The notes: generated by a model not told the origin, from the sequence alone. DNA of 64,000 nucleotides from Variovorax boronicumulans (GCF_019352895.1 NZ_JAAAFX010000009.1:1341486-1405485), one strand, 5' to 3'; shown: positions 12,263 to 21,674, counted from the first letter of the stretch. Translations and numbers: made by a program.

Positions 12263-12294
12263 ATGGGGCTCGTGCCGCAAAGCACAAGCCCCAT
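12263..12294 (-). terminator. Hairpin downstream of tig
   Basis: A stem of about 13 bp around ATGGGGCT.GTGC with a short loop lies in the tig-clpP gap. On the minus strand it is followed by TTTCAC, so the U-run is short. It is probably a weak terminator or a processing site. Confidence 0.5.
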
Positions 12295-12317
12295 CGGTGT
12301 CACAAGGACGGCGGCGA

Positions 12318-13637
12318 TCAGCCTTGTTGCTGCTGCGCCATCAGTTCGTCGAAGGACACGGCCTTTTCATTGACCTTGGCCTTGGCCAGCACGAAATCGG
12401 TCACGTTGTTCTCGATGACCACGGCCTCGACTTCGGCCAGGCGGCGGTTGTCGCTGAAGTACCAGCGCACCACGTCGGCCGGCTTCTCGTAGCTGGCGGC
12501 CAGCTCGTCGATGTGGGCCTTGATCTGCTCGGGCTTGGCCTGCAGTTCGTTGGCACGCACCAGTTCGGCCACCACCAGGCCCAGGCGCACGCGGCGCTCG
12601 GCCTGGGGCAGGAACACTTCCTGGGGAATCGGCGCCTTGTCGGCGTCCTTGATGCCGCGCTGCTTGAGCTCGGCGCGGGCGCCTTCGATCATGCGTTCGA
12701 CTTCCGACTGCACGCTGGCGTTCGGCAGGTCGAGTTCGGCGTTGGCGATCAGCGCGTCCATCACGGCGTTCTTGTTGCGCGCCAGCAGGCGGAACTTGAC
12801 TTCGCGCTCGAGGTTGCGCTTGATGTCCGCGCGCAGGCCTTCGACCGTGCCTTCTTCGATGCCCAGCGACTTGGCCAGCTGTTCGTTGACTTCAGGCAGG
12901 TGGGTGGCTTCGATCTTCTTGACCGTGACCAGGAAGTCGGCTTGCTTGCCGGCCACGTCCTTGCCGTGGTAGTCGGCCGGGAACGACAGCGGGAAGGTGC
13001 GGCTGTCGCCGGACTTCAGGCCGCGCACCGCATCTTCGAATTCCTTGAGCATCTGGCCTTCGCCGATGACGAACTGGAAGTCCTCGGCCTTGCCGCCCTG
13101 GAAGGTCTCGCCTTCGATCTTGCCCTCGAAGTCGACCGTCACGCGGTCGTCGTCGCCGGCAGCGGCGTCCTGTGCGCGCTGGGCGAAGGTACGGCGCTGC
13201 TTGCGCAGGATGTCGAGCGTCTTGTCGATGGCTTCGTCGCTCACGTCGGCGGTGACGCGGTCGATCTCGGCGGCGCCCAGGTCGTTGATCTTGACTTCGG
13301 GGAACACTTCGAACACCGCGTCGAAGGCCAGCTCGCCCTCGGGCGACTCTTCCTTCTCGGTGATGCGGGGCTGGCCGGCCACGCGCAGCTTGGCTTCGTT
13401 GGCCGCCTGCGAGAAGGCTTCACCGACCTTGTCGTTCATCACCTCGTAGTGAACCGAGTAGCCATAGCGCTGGGCCACGACGTTCATCGGCACCTTGCCG
13501 GGACGGAAACCGTCCATCTTCACGGTGCGGGCCAGCTTCTTGAGGCGCGAATCCACCTCGGACTGGATGGTGCCGACCGGCAAGGTCAGCGTGATCTTGC
13601 GCTCGAGCTTTTCGAGGGTTTCAACGTTCACGGTCAT
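12318..13637 (-). CDS. tig: Trigger factor, ribosome-bound chaperone and prolyl isomerase
   Basis: Chaperone of 439 aa that binds nascent chains at the ribosome exit. The ribosome-binding signature FRPGKVP is at residues 44-50 in the N-terminal domain. The FKBP-type PPIase domain follows (DRVTVDFEGKIEGETFQGGKAEDFQFVIGEGQM, about 160-250), then the helical C-terminal chaperone arms. Length is standard. A Leu tRNA gene lies 26 bases upstream on the same strand, with clpP, clpX and lon downstream. Confidence 0.96.
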   Translation of the reverse strand: MTVNVETLEKLERKITLTLPVGTIQSEVDSRLKKLARTVKMDGFRPGKVPMNVVAQRYGYSVHYEVMNDKVGEAFSQAANEAKLRVAGQPRITEKEESPEGELAFDAVFEVFPEVKINDLGAAEIDRVTADVSDEAIDKTLDILRKQRRTFAQRAQDAAAGDDDRVTVDFEGKIEGETFQGGKAEDFQFVIGEGQMLKEFEDAVRGLKSGDSRTFPLSFPADYHGKDVAGKQADFLVTVKKIEATHLPEVNEQLAKSLGIEEGTVEGLRADIKRNLEREVKFRLLARNKNAVMDALIANAELDLPNASVQSEVERMIEGARAELKQRGIKDADKAPIPQEVFLPQAERRVRLGLVVAELVRANELQAKPEQIKAHIDELAASYEKPADVVRWYFSDNRRLAEVEAVVIENNVTDFVLAKAKVNEKAVSFDELMAQQQQG

Positions 13638-13663
13638 TCTTTGTTCCTCAAGAGAGATGGGGC

Positions 13664-13750
13664 TGGTGCGCGGGGCCGGACTCGAACCGGCACGTTCTTG
13701 CGAACGTCAGGACCTAAACCTGGTGCGTCTACCAATTTCGCCACCCGCGC
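13664..13750 (-). tRNA. tRNA-Leu (anticodon UAG)
   Basis: The minus strand folds as a class II tRNA. The acceptor stem begins GCGCGGG, the D arm is AAATTGGTAGACGC, and the anticodon loop TTTAGGT gives UAG. It has a long variable arm, T arm CGGTTCGAGTCCG and an encoded ACCA end. It lies directly upstream of tig. Confidence 0.96.
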
Positions 13751-13763
13751 GGTCAGGTGAATC

Positions 13764-13803
13764 AAGCAAAAACGGGCGGCCTCCTATCGCAGACCACCCG
13801 TTT
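13764..13803 (-). terminator. Terminator of the RND efflux operon
   Basis: A GC-rich stem with one mismatch (ACGGGCGG with CCACCCGT, extended by A/T pairs) ends in TTTTTG on the minus strand. It lies just after the RND permease stop and before the tRNA-Leu gene. Confidence 0.65.
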
Positions 13804-13825
13804 CGAAATCGGTCAACCGCGCATT

Positions 13826-16800
13826 TTAGACGCTAATGGGACCCGCTTTCGGTTCGCGCTTCACACGGAATGCTGCGGCGTACATCGCAGGCAGTGCCAA
13901 CAGGGTCAGAACGGTGGCCACGATGAGCCCGCCCATGATGGCCACGGCCATCGGTCCCCAGAAGACGCTGCGCGACAACGGGATCATCGCCAGCACCGCC
14001 GCGGCAGCCGTCAGCACGATCGGCCGCAGCCGGCGCACGGCCGATTCGACGATCGCATCCCAGGCCGGCACGCCCGCGGCGCGGTCGCTCTCGATCTGGT
14101 CGATCAGGATCACCGAGTTGCGCTGGATCATGCCCATCAGCGCGATCACGCCCAGCAGCGCGACGAAGCCGAAGGGCCGGTTCAGCAGCAGCAGCGCCGC
14201 CGCCACGCCGGCGATGCCCAGCGGGCCGGTGATGAACACCAGCAGCGAGCGGCTGAAGCTGTGCAGCTGCAGCATCAACAGCGTGAACACCAGGAACAGC
14301 ATGATCGGCACGCCGGCCACGATGGAATCCGAGCCCTTGCTGCTCTCCTCGACCGCGCCCGCCGTCTCGATGCGGTAGGCGCCCTGCCCGGCCGCGCGCC
14401 ACTTGGCTTCGAGCGCGCGCAGTTGCGGCAGCAGCTGTGCCGTGACGGTGGCGCCCTGCATGCCTTCGACGATGTCGGCGTTGACCGTGATCGCGTAGTC
14501 GCGGTTCTCGCGCCACATCACGCCCGGCTCCCAGCTGAACACCGGTTTGGCGATCTGCGAGAGCGGAATCGAACGGCCCGAGGCGGTCGGCAGGTAGGCG
14601 TTGCCGATGTCGGAGATCGCTTCGCGCTCGTCGGCCGACTGGCGCAGCACGATGTCGATCAGCCGGTCGTTCTCGCGGTACTGGCCGACCGTGGTGCCGC
14701 TGAACATGGTGCGCGAGGCCTGGGCGATGGCCTGGCTGGTCACGCCCAGCGTGCGCGCCTTGGCCTGGTCGACTTCGAGGCGGATCACCTTGACCGACTC
14801 GTTCCAGTTGTCGTTGACGCCGCGCGTGCTGGCGTTCTCGCGCAGGATGGCCTTGACCTCGTCGGCGTGCTGGCGCAGCGCCAGCGGCTCGGTGCCGATC
14901 ACGCGGAACTGCACCGGGTAGGCCACGGGCGGGCCGTTGGGCAGCAGCTTGGCGCGGCCGCGCACTTCCGGGAACTCCTGCGCCAGCAGGCCCGGCAGGC
15001 GGCGGCGCAGGGTCTCGCGCTGCGTCAGGTCCTTGGTCAGCACGATCATCTGCGAGACGTTGCTCTGCGGGAAGATCTGGTCCAGCGGCAGGTAGAAGCG
15101 CGGCACGCCGGTGCCGATCCAGGTGGTGACCGTGGCCACCTCGGGTTCCTGCATCAGGCGCTGCTCGACGCGCTTGGCGATGTCCTCGCTGGCGGCGAAA
15201 GAGGTGCCCTCGGGCGACCAGAGGTCGACCAGGATCTCCGGCCGGCTCGAGTCGGGGAAGAACTGCTGCTGCACCCGACCCATGCCCACGATGCCCAGCC
15301 CGAAGATCAGCACCGTCGCGCCGATGGTCAGCCAGCGGTACTCCACGCACCAGTTCACCGCGCGGCGGAAGGCGTTGTAGAAGCGCGAGTCGAACAGCTC
15401 GTGCGGTGGCGCGTCCGGGTCGTGCGGCTTGACCTTGAGCAGCAGCGTGCCCAGGTAGGGCACGAAGTAGACCGAGACGATCCACGACAGCACCAGCGCG
15501 ATCACCGTCACCGCGAAGATCGCGAAGGTGTATTCGCCGGTCACCGATTTGGCGATGCCGATCGGCAGGAAGCCGGCGGCCGTGATCAGCGTGCCGGTCA
15601 GCATCGGCTTGGCCGTCACGTCGTAGGCGAAGGTGGCGGCACGCGCCTTGTCGTAGCCCTCCTCCATCTTGCGCACCATCATCTCGACCGCGATGATCGC
15701 GTCGTCCACCAGCAGGCCCAGCGCGATGATCAGCGAGCCCAGCGACACCTTGTGCAGCCCGATGTTGAAGTAGTTCATCGCCAGGAAGGTCACCGCCAGC
15801 ACCAGCGGGATGGTGATCGCCACCACCAGGCCGGGCCGCACGTCGATGTGCCAGCCGAAGCGCCCGCCCTTGTGCAGGCCCAGCGCGACGAAGCTCACCG
15901 CCAGCACGATCGCCACCGCCTCGATCAGCACATGGATGAACTCGTTGACCGAGGTCGCGACCGACACCGGCTGGTCCTGCACCTGCGTGAGCGAGGCGCC
16001 GGCCGGCAGCCGCTGGCCGATGTCGGCCACGGCCACGCGCAGCGCCTTGCCCAGCGCGATGATGTCGCCGCCCTTGGCCATCGACACGCCCAGCGCCACC
16101 ACTTCCTTGCCCTGGTGGTGCACCTTGGTGGCCGGCGGGTCGATGGTGCCGCGCCGGATCTCGGCGATGTCGCCCAGGCGCAGCTGGTTGCCCGAGCTGC
16201 CGCGGATGGGCATCTCGCGCAGCTGGTCCACGCTGGTGAACTGGCCCGCCACGCGCACCTGCACCACGTCGAGCGGCGACTGGATGGTGCCCGCGCTCTC
16301 GACCGCGTTCTGCGCGCCGATCTGCTGCAGCACCGCGTTGAAATCCAGGCCCAGCTGCGCGATGCGCTTCTGCGAGACCTCGATGTAGACCTTTTCGTCC
16401 TGCAGGCCGAACTGCTCGACCTTGGCCACGTCCTTGACGCGCAGCAGGCCCTGGCGCACGTCGTCGGCGAAGGTCTTGATCTCGGCCGGCGTGTAGCCGT
16501 CGGTCTCGAGCGCGTAGATCACGCCGTAGACGTCACCGAAATCATCGTTGAAGAAGGGGCCCTGCACGCCGCTGGGCAGCGTGCCGCGCATGTCGCCGAT
16601 CTTCTTGCGCACCACGTACCAGACGTTGGCCACCTCGCTGGACTTGGACGAATCCTTGATCTCGAAAATGATCTGCGACTCGCCCGGCTTCGAGTAGCTG
16701 CGGATCTTGCTGGCGTAGGGTGCCTCCTGCAGCGTGCGCTCGAGCTTGTCAGTCACCTGCTCGGCCATCTGCTGCGCGGTCGCTCCGGGCCAGTAGGTGC

Positions 16801-16978
16801 GCACCACCATCACGCGGAAGGTGAAGGGCGGGTCCTCGTCCTGGCCGAGCTGGAAATAGGCGGCGAAGCCCAGCACCATCAGCGCCACCATCAGGTAGCG
16901 GGTGAGCGCCGCATGCTCGAGCGCCCACTTGGAAAGGTTGAAGCCGGCCTTGCCGGTCGTCTCGTTGGGGGTGGTCAT
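13826..16978 (-). CDS. RND efflux transporter permease subunit
   Basis: Inner-membrane proton-driven pump of 1050 aa in the AcrB/HAE-1 superfamily. It joins a periplasmic adaptor and an outer-membrane channel to export drugs or other amphiphiles. A first span near residues 25-42 is followed by a large periplasmic loop. A block of membrane helices starts at HVLIEAVAIVLAVSF and carries the conserved proton-relay pair in GLLVDDAI. A second loop and helix block complete the internal duplication. No outer-membrane factor gene is adjacent, so the pump probably borrows a TolC-type channel. The adaptor gene precedes it by 10 bases. Substrate cannot be read from the sequence. Confidence 0.92.
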   Translation of the reverse strand: MTTPNETTGKAGFNLSKWALEHAALTRYLMVALMVLGFAAYFQLGQDEDPPFTFRVMVVRTYWPGATAQQMAEQVTDKLERTLQEAPYASKIRSYSKPGESQIIFEIKDSSKSSEVANVWYVVRKKIGDMRGTLPSGVQGPFFNDDFGDVYGVIYALETDGYTPAEIKTFADDVRQGLLRVKDVAKVEQFGLQDEKVYIEVSQKRIAQLGLDFNAVLQQIGAQNAVESAGTIQSPLDVVQVRVAGQFTSVDQLREMPIRGSSGNQLRLGDIAEIRRGTIDPPATKVHHQGKEVVALGVSMAKGGDIIALGKALRVAVADIGQRLPAGASLTQVQDQPVSVATSVNEFIHVLIEAVAIVLAVSFVALGLHKGGRFGWHIDVRPGLVVAITIPLVLAVTFLAMNYFNIGLHKVSLGSLIIALGLLVDDAIIAVEMMVRKMEEGYDKARAATFAYDVTAKPMLTGTLITAAGFLPIGIAKSVTGEYTFAIFAVTVIALVLSWIVSVYFVPYLGTLLLKVKPHDPDAPPHELFDSRFYNAFRRAVNWCVEYRWLTIGATVLIFGLGIVGMGRVQQQFFPDSSRPEILVDLWSPEGTSFAASEDIAKRVEQRLMQEPEVATVTTWIGTGVPRFYLPLDQIFPQSNVSQMIVLTKDLTQRETLRRRLPGLLAQEFPEVRGRAKLLPNGPPVAYPVQFRVIGTEPLALRQHADEVKAILRENASTRGVNDNWNESVKVIRLEVDQAKARTLGVTSQAIAQASRTMFSGTTVGQYRENDRLIDIVLRQSADEREAISDIGNAYLPTASGRSIPLSQIAKPVFSWEPGVMWRENRDYAITVNADIVEGMQGATVTAQLLPQLRALEAKWRAAGQGAYRIETAGAVEESSKGSDSIVAGVPIMLFLVFTLLMLQLHSFSRSLLVFITGPLGIAGVAAALLLLNRPFGFVALLGVIALMGMIQRNSVILIDQIESDRAAGVPAWDAIVESAVRRLRPIVLTAAAAVLAMIPLSRSVFWGPMAVAIMGGLIVATVLTLLALPAMYAAAFRVKREPKAGPISV

Positions 16979-16988
16979 CGGGGCGACC

Positions 16989-18140
16989 TCAGCGCGCGGC
17001 CGCCGAAGCGGGGGCCGCCGGGGCCGGGGCCGCCGCTGGCGCGGGCGTCTTGCCCTGGTACACCGTGACCTTCTGGCCTGGCGACAGCACGTGCACGCCC
17101 GCCACCACCACCTGCATGCCGGGCGCGATGCCCGCGGCGATCACGGCTTCGTTGCCGTCGGCCGTCGCCACCTGCACCGGCTGCGAGCGCACCGTCATGG
17201 TGGCGGTGTCGAGCACCCACACCGCGCTGCCGCTGCCTTCCTGGCGCAGCGCGCTGGTCGGCAGCTTCAACACCGCCGCACCGGCATTCGACAGGGCCTT
17301 GGGCCGCGCGTACACGGTGGCGCCGAGCGCCGGCGAGGTGGCCGCATCGATCGCCACCTTGACCGAATAGGTGCGGGTCACGGCGTCGGCGCTGGCCGCG
17401 ACCTCGCGCACCTTGCCCTCGAGCTCGGCCCCGCCGGCCCAGCCGCGCACGGTCACGGCCGAGCCCGGCCGGATCAGCGCCGCGCGGTCTTCCGGCACCG
17501 CGAACACCACGTCGCGCGCGCCGTCCTGGGCGATGCGCACCACCGGCGTGCCGGCCGAGACGACTTGCCCGGGCTGCGCGTCGATGGCCGTGACCACGCC
17601 CGCGACGTCGGCCACCAGCGTGGTGTAGCTGGCCTGGTTGCCCTGGGAGGCCTGCTGCGCCTGCGCCTGGTCGAGCTGGGCCTGGGACGACTTGAAGGTG
17701 GCCTCGCGGCGCTCCAGTTCGGCGCCGCTGATGAAGTTCTGCGCCCGCAGTTCGCGGTAGCGCTTGAGGTCGGCCGAGGCCAGGTCACGGTTGGTCACGG
17801 CCGCGGCCTGCTGTGCGCGCGCCGCATCGGCGGCCAGCCGGTAGTCCTGCGGGTCGAGTTGCGCCAGCACCTGGCCGGCCTGCACGTGCTGGCCCAGTTC
17901 GGCCTGGCGCCTGAGGATCTTGCCGGCCACGCGGAAGCCCAGCTGCGACTCGATGCGCGCGCGCACCTCGGCCGAGAACTCGGGCACGGTGTCGAAGGCG
18001 CTGGTGCCCACGGTCTGCACCTTGACGGAGCGCAGGGGCTCCTCGACCGGCGGCGGCTTGGAACAGCCCGCCACGGCCACCGCCAGCAGCACGGCCGCCG
18101 ACGGAAATGAGAGCGCAGGACGAAGAAACGATACGGTCAT
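16989..18140 (-). CDS. RND efflux periplasmic adaptor lipoprotein
   Basis: Membrane-fusion protein (383 aa) that links the RND pump to an outer-membrane channel. The N-terminus has a lipoprotein signal (hydrophobic stretch ending in the lipobox AVAGC at about residue 26). The biotinyl-lipoyl halves lie at about 70-105 and 165-200 (VQAGQVLAQLDPQDY; AGVVTAIDAQPGQVV). They flank a hairpin rich in Ala/Gln. Beta-barrel and membrane-proximal domains follow (LVGG-like VVVAGVHVLSPGQKVTVYQG). The C-terminus is Ala/Pro rich. It is first in the operon, under a candidate palindromic operator. Confidence 0.9.
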   Translation of the reverse strand: MTVSFLRPALSFPSAAVLLAVAVAGCSKPPPVEEPLRSVKVQTVGTSAFDTVPEFSAEVRARIESQLGFRVAGKILRRQAELGQHVQAGQVLAQLDPQDYRLAADAARAQQAAAVTNRDLASADLKRYRELRAQNFISGAELERREATFKSSQAQLDQAQAQQASQGNQASYTTLVADVAGVVTAIDAQPGQVVSAGTPVVRIAQDGARDVVFAVPEDRAALIRPGSAVTVRGWAGGAELEGKVREVAASADAVTRTYSVKVAIDAATSPALGATVYARPKALSNAGAAVLKLPTSALRQEGSGSAVWVLDTATMTVRSQPVQVATADGNEAVIAAGIAPGMQVVVAGVHVLSPGQKVTVYQGKTPAPAAAPAPAAPASAAAR

Positions 18141-18165
18141 GAACCACCTTGATTGGCACGGAGAG

Positions 18166-18179
18166 GGTCATTAATGACC
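18166..18179. promoter_or_regulatory. Candidate operator for the RND efflux operon
   Basis: A perfect 14-bp palindrome (GGTCATTAATGACC) lies 26 bp upstream of the adaptor start in an AT-richer patch. A related half-site (GGTCAT) is at 18135, over the start codon. Efflux operons of this kind are usually repressed by TetR, MarR or LysR regulators binding such dyads. No regulator gene is adjacent, so the cognate protein is unknown. Confidence 0.5.
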
Positions 18180-18271
18180 GAAGGGTTAGTAATTTTGTGG
18201 GATGCGTCCGACGCTGTCAACGAATCGTGACGCGAGCGGCGCACCCGACGCGGTGCCCGACAATCCAGCCC

Positions 18272-19159
18272 GTGTCATCCCCTGCCCCCCCCGCCGTCGC
18301 GCCACCGCCGACGCACTACGAGAACTTCCCGGTCGCGTCCTGGCTCTGCCCGCCGCGCCTGCGCCCCCCCATCGCCGCGATCTACGGCTTCGCGCGCACC
18401 GCCGACGACATCGCGGACGAGGGCGACGACGGCCCCGCGCAACGGCTGGCCGACCTGCACGCCTTCGGCGCCGACCTGGCGGCCACCGCGCGGGGGCTGC
18501 CGATCTCGGGCCGCTGGCCCGAAGTGTTCGGCCCGCTGGCCCGGGCGATGCGCGACTTCGCGCTGCCCGAAACGCTGCTGGCCGACCTGCTCTCGGCCTT
18601 CGTGCAGGACATCGAGAAGACCCGCGACGGCAGCCGCTATGCCGACCGCGCCGAACTGCTGGACTACTGCAGCCGCTCGGCCAACCCGGTCGGACGGCTG
18701 CTGCTGCATCTCTATGCCGTCGACGATGCGGTCGCGCTGGCGCAGAGCGACGCCATCTGCAGCGCGCTGCAACTCGCCAACTTCTGGCAGGACCTGAGCG
18801 TCGACCTGCCGCGCGGGCGTTTCTACCTGCCACTGGCGGACTGCGCGGCGCACCGGCTCGCGCCCGAGGATGTGCGGCACGGTCCTGGCCACCCCCCGAC
18901 GCCCGAAGCGATCGCGCTGGTCCGGTCGGAAGTCGCCTGGACCCGCGCCTTGATGGCCCAGGGCGCACCCCTGGTGCACCGCCTGCCTGGCCGCATCGGC
19001 TGGGAATTGCGGCTGGTGGTCCAGGGCGGCCTGCGCATCCTCGACAAGATCGAAGCCCAGGGTTTCGACAGCTTCTCGCGCCGCCCGACCATCGGCGCGG
19101 CCGATGCCCCCCTTCTGGCCTGGCGGGCCTTCCGGATGCGGAGACAATCGACGCCATGA
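18272..19159 (+). CDS. hpnC: Hydroxysqualene synthase HpnC
   Basis: First gene of the hpnCDE set, 295 aa. HpnC turns presqualene diphosphate into hydroxysqualene on the way to hopanoids. The likely start is GTG (MSSPAPPAVAPP). The family region begins at HYENFPVASWLCPPRLRPPIAAIYGFARTADDIADEGDD, which holds the first Asp-rich diphosphate-binding motif. The second Asp-rich region is replaced by the HpnC-type NFWQDLSVDLPRGRFYLP. CSRSANPVGRLLLHL is typical of HpnC. No good ribosome site is visible, and the true start could be slightly downstream. Confidence 0.9.
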   Translation: MSSPAPPAVAPPPTHYENFPVASWLCPPRLRPPIAAIYGFARTADDIADEGDDGPAQRLADLHAFGADLAATARGLPISGRWPEVFGPLARAMRDFALPETLLADLLSAFVQDIEKTRDGSRYADRAELLDYCSRSANPVGRLLLHLYAVDDAVALAQSDAICSALQLANFWQDLSVDLPRGRFYLPLADCAAHRLAPEDVRHGPGHPPTPEAIALVRSEVAWTRALMAQGAPLVHRLPGRIGWELRLVVQGGLRILDKIEAQGFDSFSRRPTIGAADAPLLAWRAFRMRRQSTP

Positions 19160-19187
19160 GCCACGAGAACAGAAGCGACACCCAGAG

Positions 19188-20027
19188 ATGAATCCTGAGC
19201 AGTACGTCCAGGAGAAAGCAGCGGCCTCGGGCAGCAGCTTCTATTACGCCTTCCTGTTTCTTCCCAAGCCGCGGCGCGCGGCGATCACCGCCTTCTATGC
19301 CTTCTGCCGCGAGGTCGACGACGTGGTCGACGAAGCGCGCGACCCCGGCGTGGCCGCGACCAAGCTCGCCTGGTGGCGCACCGAGGTGGCCCAGTCCTTC
19401 GCCGGCCAGCCCAGCCATCCGGTGATGAAGGCGCTGATGCCGCTCGCGGCCGAATACGGCATCGAGGCCCGCCAGCTGCAGCAGATCATCGACGGCTGCC
19501 AGATGGACCTGGACCAGACCCGCTACCTCGACTTCCTTGGCCTGCAGCGCTACTGCCATCTGGTGGCCGGCGTGGTGGGCGAAGTCGCGGCGCGCATCTT
19601 CGGCCAGGAAGATCCGCAGACCACCGCCTACGCCCACACGCTGGGCCAGGCGCTGCAACTCACCAACATCATCCGCGACGTGGGCGAGGACGCGCTGCGC
19701 GGCCGCATCTACCTGCCGGTCAACGAGCTGCAGCAATTCGACGTCAAGGCGCACGAGGTGCTCAACCGCGTGTACTCCGAGCGCTTCGTGGCGCTGATGA
19801 AGTTCCAGGCCGAGCGCGCGCACCGGATCTACGACGAGGCCCTGGCGCTGCTGCCGGCGGCCGACCGCCGCAGCCAGAAGCCGGGCCTGATGATGGGCAG
19901 CATCTACCGCGCGCTGCTGCGCGAGATCGAGCGCGACGACTTCCAGGTGCTGCAGCAGCGCGTGAGCCTCACGCCGCTGCGCAAGTTCTGGCTGGCGTGG
20001 CGCGTGCAGGCGCTGGGCCGGGTCTGA
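19188..20027 (+). CDS. hpnD: Presqualene diphosphate synthase HpnD
   Basis: Joins two farnesyl diphosphates to presqualene diphosphate, 279 aa. It has both Asp-rich motifs of the squalene/phytoene synthase family: REVDDVVDEARD at about 42-53 and NIIRDVGEDALRGRIYLP at about 160-177. The YAFLFLPKPRRAAITAFYAFCR segment is also characteristic. The ATG has a CAGAG purine stretch nearby. It starts 28 bases after hpnC and is probably in the same operon. Confidence 0.93.
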   Translation: MNPEQYVQEKAAASGSSFYYAFLFLPKPRRAAITAFYAFCREVDDVVDEARDPGVAATKLAWWRTEVAQSFAGQPSHPVMKALMPLAAEYGIEARQLQQIIDGCQMDLDQTRYLDFLGLQRYCHLVAGVVGEVAARIFGQEDPQTTAYAHTLGQALQLTNIIRDVGEDALRGRIYLPVNELQQFDVKAHEVLNRVYSERFVALMKFQAERAHRIYDEALALLPAADRRSQKPGLMMGSIYRALLREIERDDFQVLQQRVSLTPLRKFWLAWRVQALGRV

Positions 20028-20043
20028 AGCGGAAGCGCCCCGC

Positions 20044-21306
20044 ATGAAGATTGCCGTCATCGGCGCCGGCTGGGCCGGCCTGGCCTGTGCCGTCGAGACC
20101 GCGCGCGCCGGCCACCGCGTGACCGTGTTCGAGGCCGCGCGGCAAGCGGGCGGCCGCGCGCGCCGCATCGACGCCAGCCACGGCGGCGCCGCGCTCGACA
20201 ACGGCCAGCACATCCTGATCGGCGCCTACCGCGACACGCTGGCGCTGATGCGTTCGGTCAGCGTCGACCCCGACACCGCGCTGCTGCGCCAGCCGCTGTC
20301 GCTTCGCTTCGCCGATGGCGGCGGGCTGGCGCTGCCCCGGCTGCAGCCGCCTTTCGACCTGCTGGCCGGCATCGCCATGGCCCGCGGCTGGACCTGGCGC
20401 GACAAGGGCAGCCTGCTGCGCACCGCGCTGCGCTGGCGGCTCGACGGCTTCCGCTGCGCACCCGAGGCCACCGTCGCCACGCTGTGCGCCGGGCTCACGC
20501 CGCGCGTGATGCAGGAGCTGATCGAGCCGCTGTGCGTCTCGGCCCTCAACACCGCGGTCACGCAATCGAGCGGCGAAGTCTTTTTGCGCGTGCTGCACGA
20601 CGCGCTGTTCGGCGAGCGGGGTGGCGCCGACCTGCTGGTGCCGCGCTGCGACCTGGGCGCGCTGTTCCCCGATGCCGCCCTGCGCTGGCTCGCGGTCCGC
20701 GGCGCCACGGTGCGGCTGGGCCGTCGCGTGGCGTCGATCCTGCGCACCGACGAAGGCTGGCAGGTCGACAACGAGCCCTTCGACCGGGTCGTGATCGCCG
20801 GCGCGCCCTGGGACGCGGCGCGCCTGCTGCGCTCGGCCGGCGTGGCCGCCGATGCCTGGCTCGCCGCCGCCGACGCGCTGCGCTTCGAAGCCATCGCCAC
20901 GCTCTATGCCGACGGCGCCTCGGCGCTGGCGGCACCGATGGTCGCGCTGCGCAGCGGCCCGGGCGCGCCCGCGCAATTCGCCTTCGACCGCGGACAACTC
21001 GCCGGCCCGCACGGGCTGCTGGCCCTGGTGGTCAGCGCCAGCGACCAGCCGCGCGAGGTGCTGGCCCGCCAGGTGCTCGCGCAAGCGGCGGCGCAGCTCG
21101 GCCAGACCCGGCTGCGCATCGTGCAGACCGTGGTCGAGAAGCGCGCCACCTTCGCCTGCACGCCCGGCCTCGCGCGCCCGGCGATGCAGATCGCGCCCGG
21201 CCTCGCGGCCTGCGGCGACTACCTCGACGGCCCCTACCCCGCCACGCTCGAAGGCGCGGTGCGCAGCGGGCTGGACGCGGCCCAATGGATCGGACCCTGC
21301 GGATGA
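20044..21306 (+). CDS. hpnE: Hydroxysqualene dehydroxylase HpnE (FAD amine-oxidase family)
   Basis: Flavoprotein of 420 aa that reduces hydroxysqualene to squalene. The N-terminal Rossmann motif IAVIGAGWAGLACAVE and the following acidic residue (VTVFEAA) bind FAD. GGRARR and LDNGQHILIGAYRDTL are family signatures. The C-terminal FAD motif reads GLAACGDYLDGPYPATLEGAVRSG. It completes squalene synthesis from FPP. Squalene-hopene cyclase is not in the window. The stop overlaps the next ATG by four bases. Confidence 0.92.
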   Translation: MKIAVIGAGWAGLACAVETARAGHRVTVFEAARQAGGRARRIDASHGGAALDNGQHILIGAYRDTLALMRSVSVDPDTALLRQPLSLRFADGGGLALPRLQPPFDLLAGIAMARGWTWRDKGSLLRTALRWRLDGFRCAPEATVATLCAGLTPRVMQELIEPLCVSALNTAVTQSSGEVFLRVLHDALFGERGGADLLVPRCDLGALFPDAALRWLAVRGATVRLGRRVASILRTDEGWQVDNEPFDRVVIAGAPWDAARLLRSAGVAADAWLAAADALRFEAIATLYADGASALAAPMVALRSGPGAPAQFAFDRGQLAGPHGLLALVVSASDQPREVLARQVLAQAAAQLGQTRLRIVQTVVEKRATFACTPGLARPAMQIAPGLAACGDYLDGPYPATLEGAVRSGLDAAQWIGPCG

Positions 21307-21671
21307 GCCTCGACTACCTCGATTTCGACTACAGCGAAGATGCCGACGGCAACGGCAGCTTCGACGCGCTGGCCTCGGTGAACGCGGCACAGCTGCCCCA
21401 GGTGCATGCGGAGATCGCCGCCGTGCTGCGCTGGGCCCATGCGGCCTTCGCCGAACGGCGCGGCGCGCCCGAGGACGGCGGCGAGTGGGACTACGACCTG
21501 CAGTCGCGACGCGAATTCAGCCTCGGCGAGACGCTGTCCTTCGACGCGCGCAGCGGCAGCCTGTCGGTCGAGGCCGGCGCGAGCACGCCGCCGCGCCACA
21601 CGCTGAGCCTGTCGATCGGCGGCAGCGCGGCCTTCTGCGAAGCCTTCCGCGCGGAATTCGAGATCGACTGA
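21303..21671 (+). CDS. Small hypothetical protein coupled to hpnE
   Basis: A 122-aa acidic protein that starts within the hpnE stop (ATGA) and so is translationally coupled to the squalene genes. It opens MSLDYLDFDYSEDADGNGSFDALASV and has no signal peptide or membrane span. The middle (EWDYDLQSRREFSLGETLSFDARSGSLSVEAG) looks beta-rich. No family is recognised. A hopanoid-related role is suggested only by position. It ends three bases before the convergent SH3 gene. Confidence 0.7.
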   Translation: MSLDYLDFDYSEDADGNGSFDALASVNAAQLPQVHAEIAAVLRWAHAAFAERRGAPEDGGEWDYDLQSRREFSLGETLSFDARSGSLSVEAGASTPPRHTLSLSIGGSAAFCEAFRAEFEID

Positions 21672-21674
21672 GGC

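Noticed and set aside
12203..12280. A longer ClpP with 26 extra N-terminal residues
   Set aside because: The downstream ATG has a strong GGAGAG site and gives catalytic residues in family-typical positions.
13757..17068. A 1103-codon open frame antisense to the RND permease
   Set aside because: Same reason: its composition is His/Arg/Asp-rich shadow sequence opposite a clear transporter gene.
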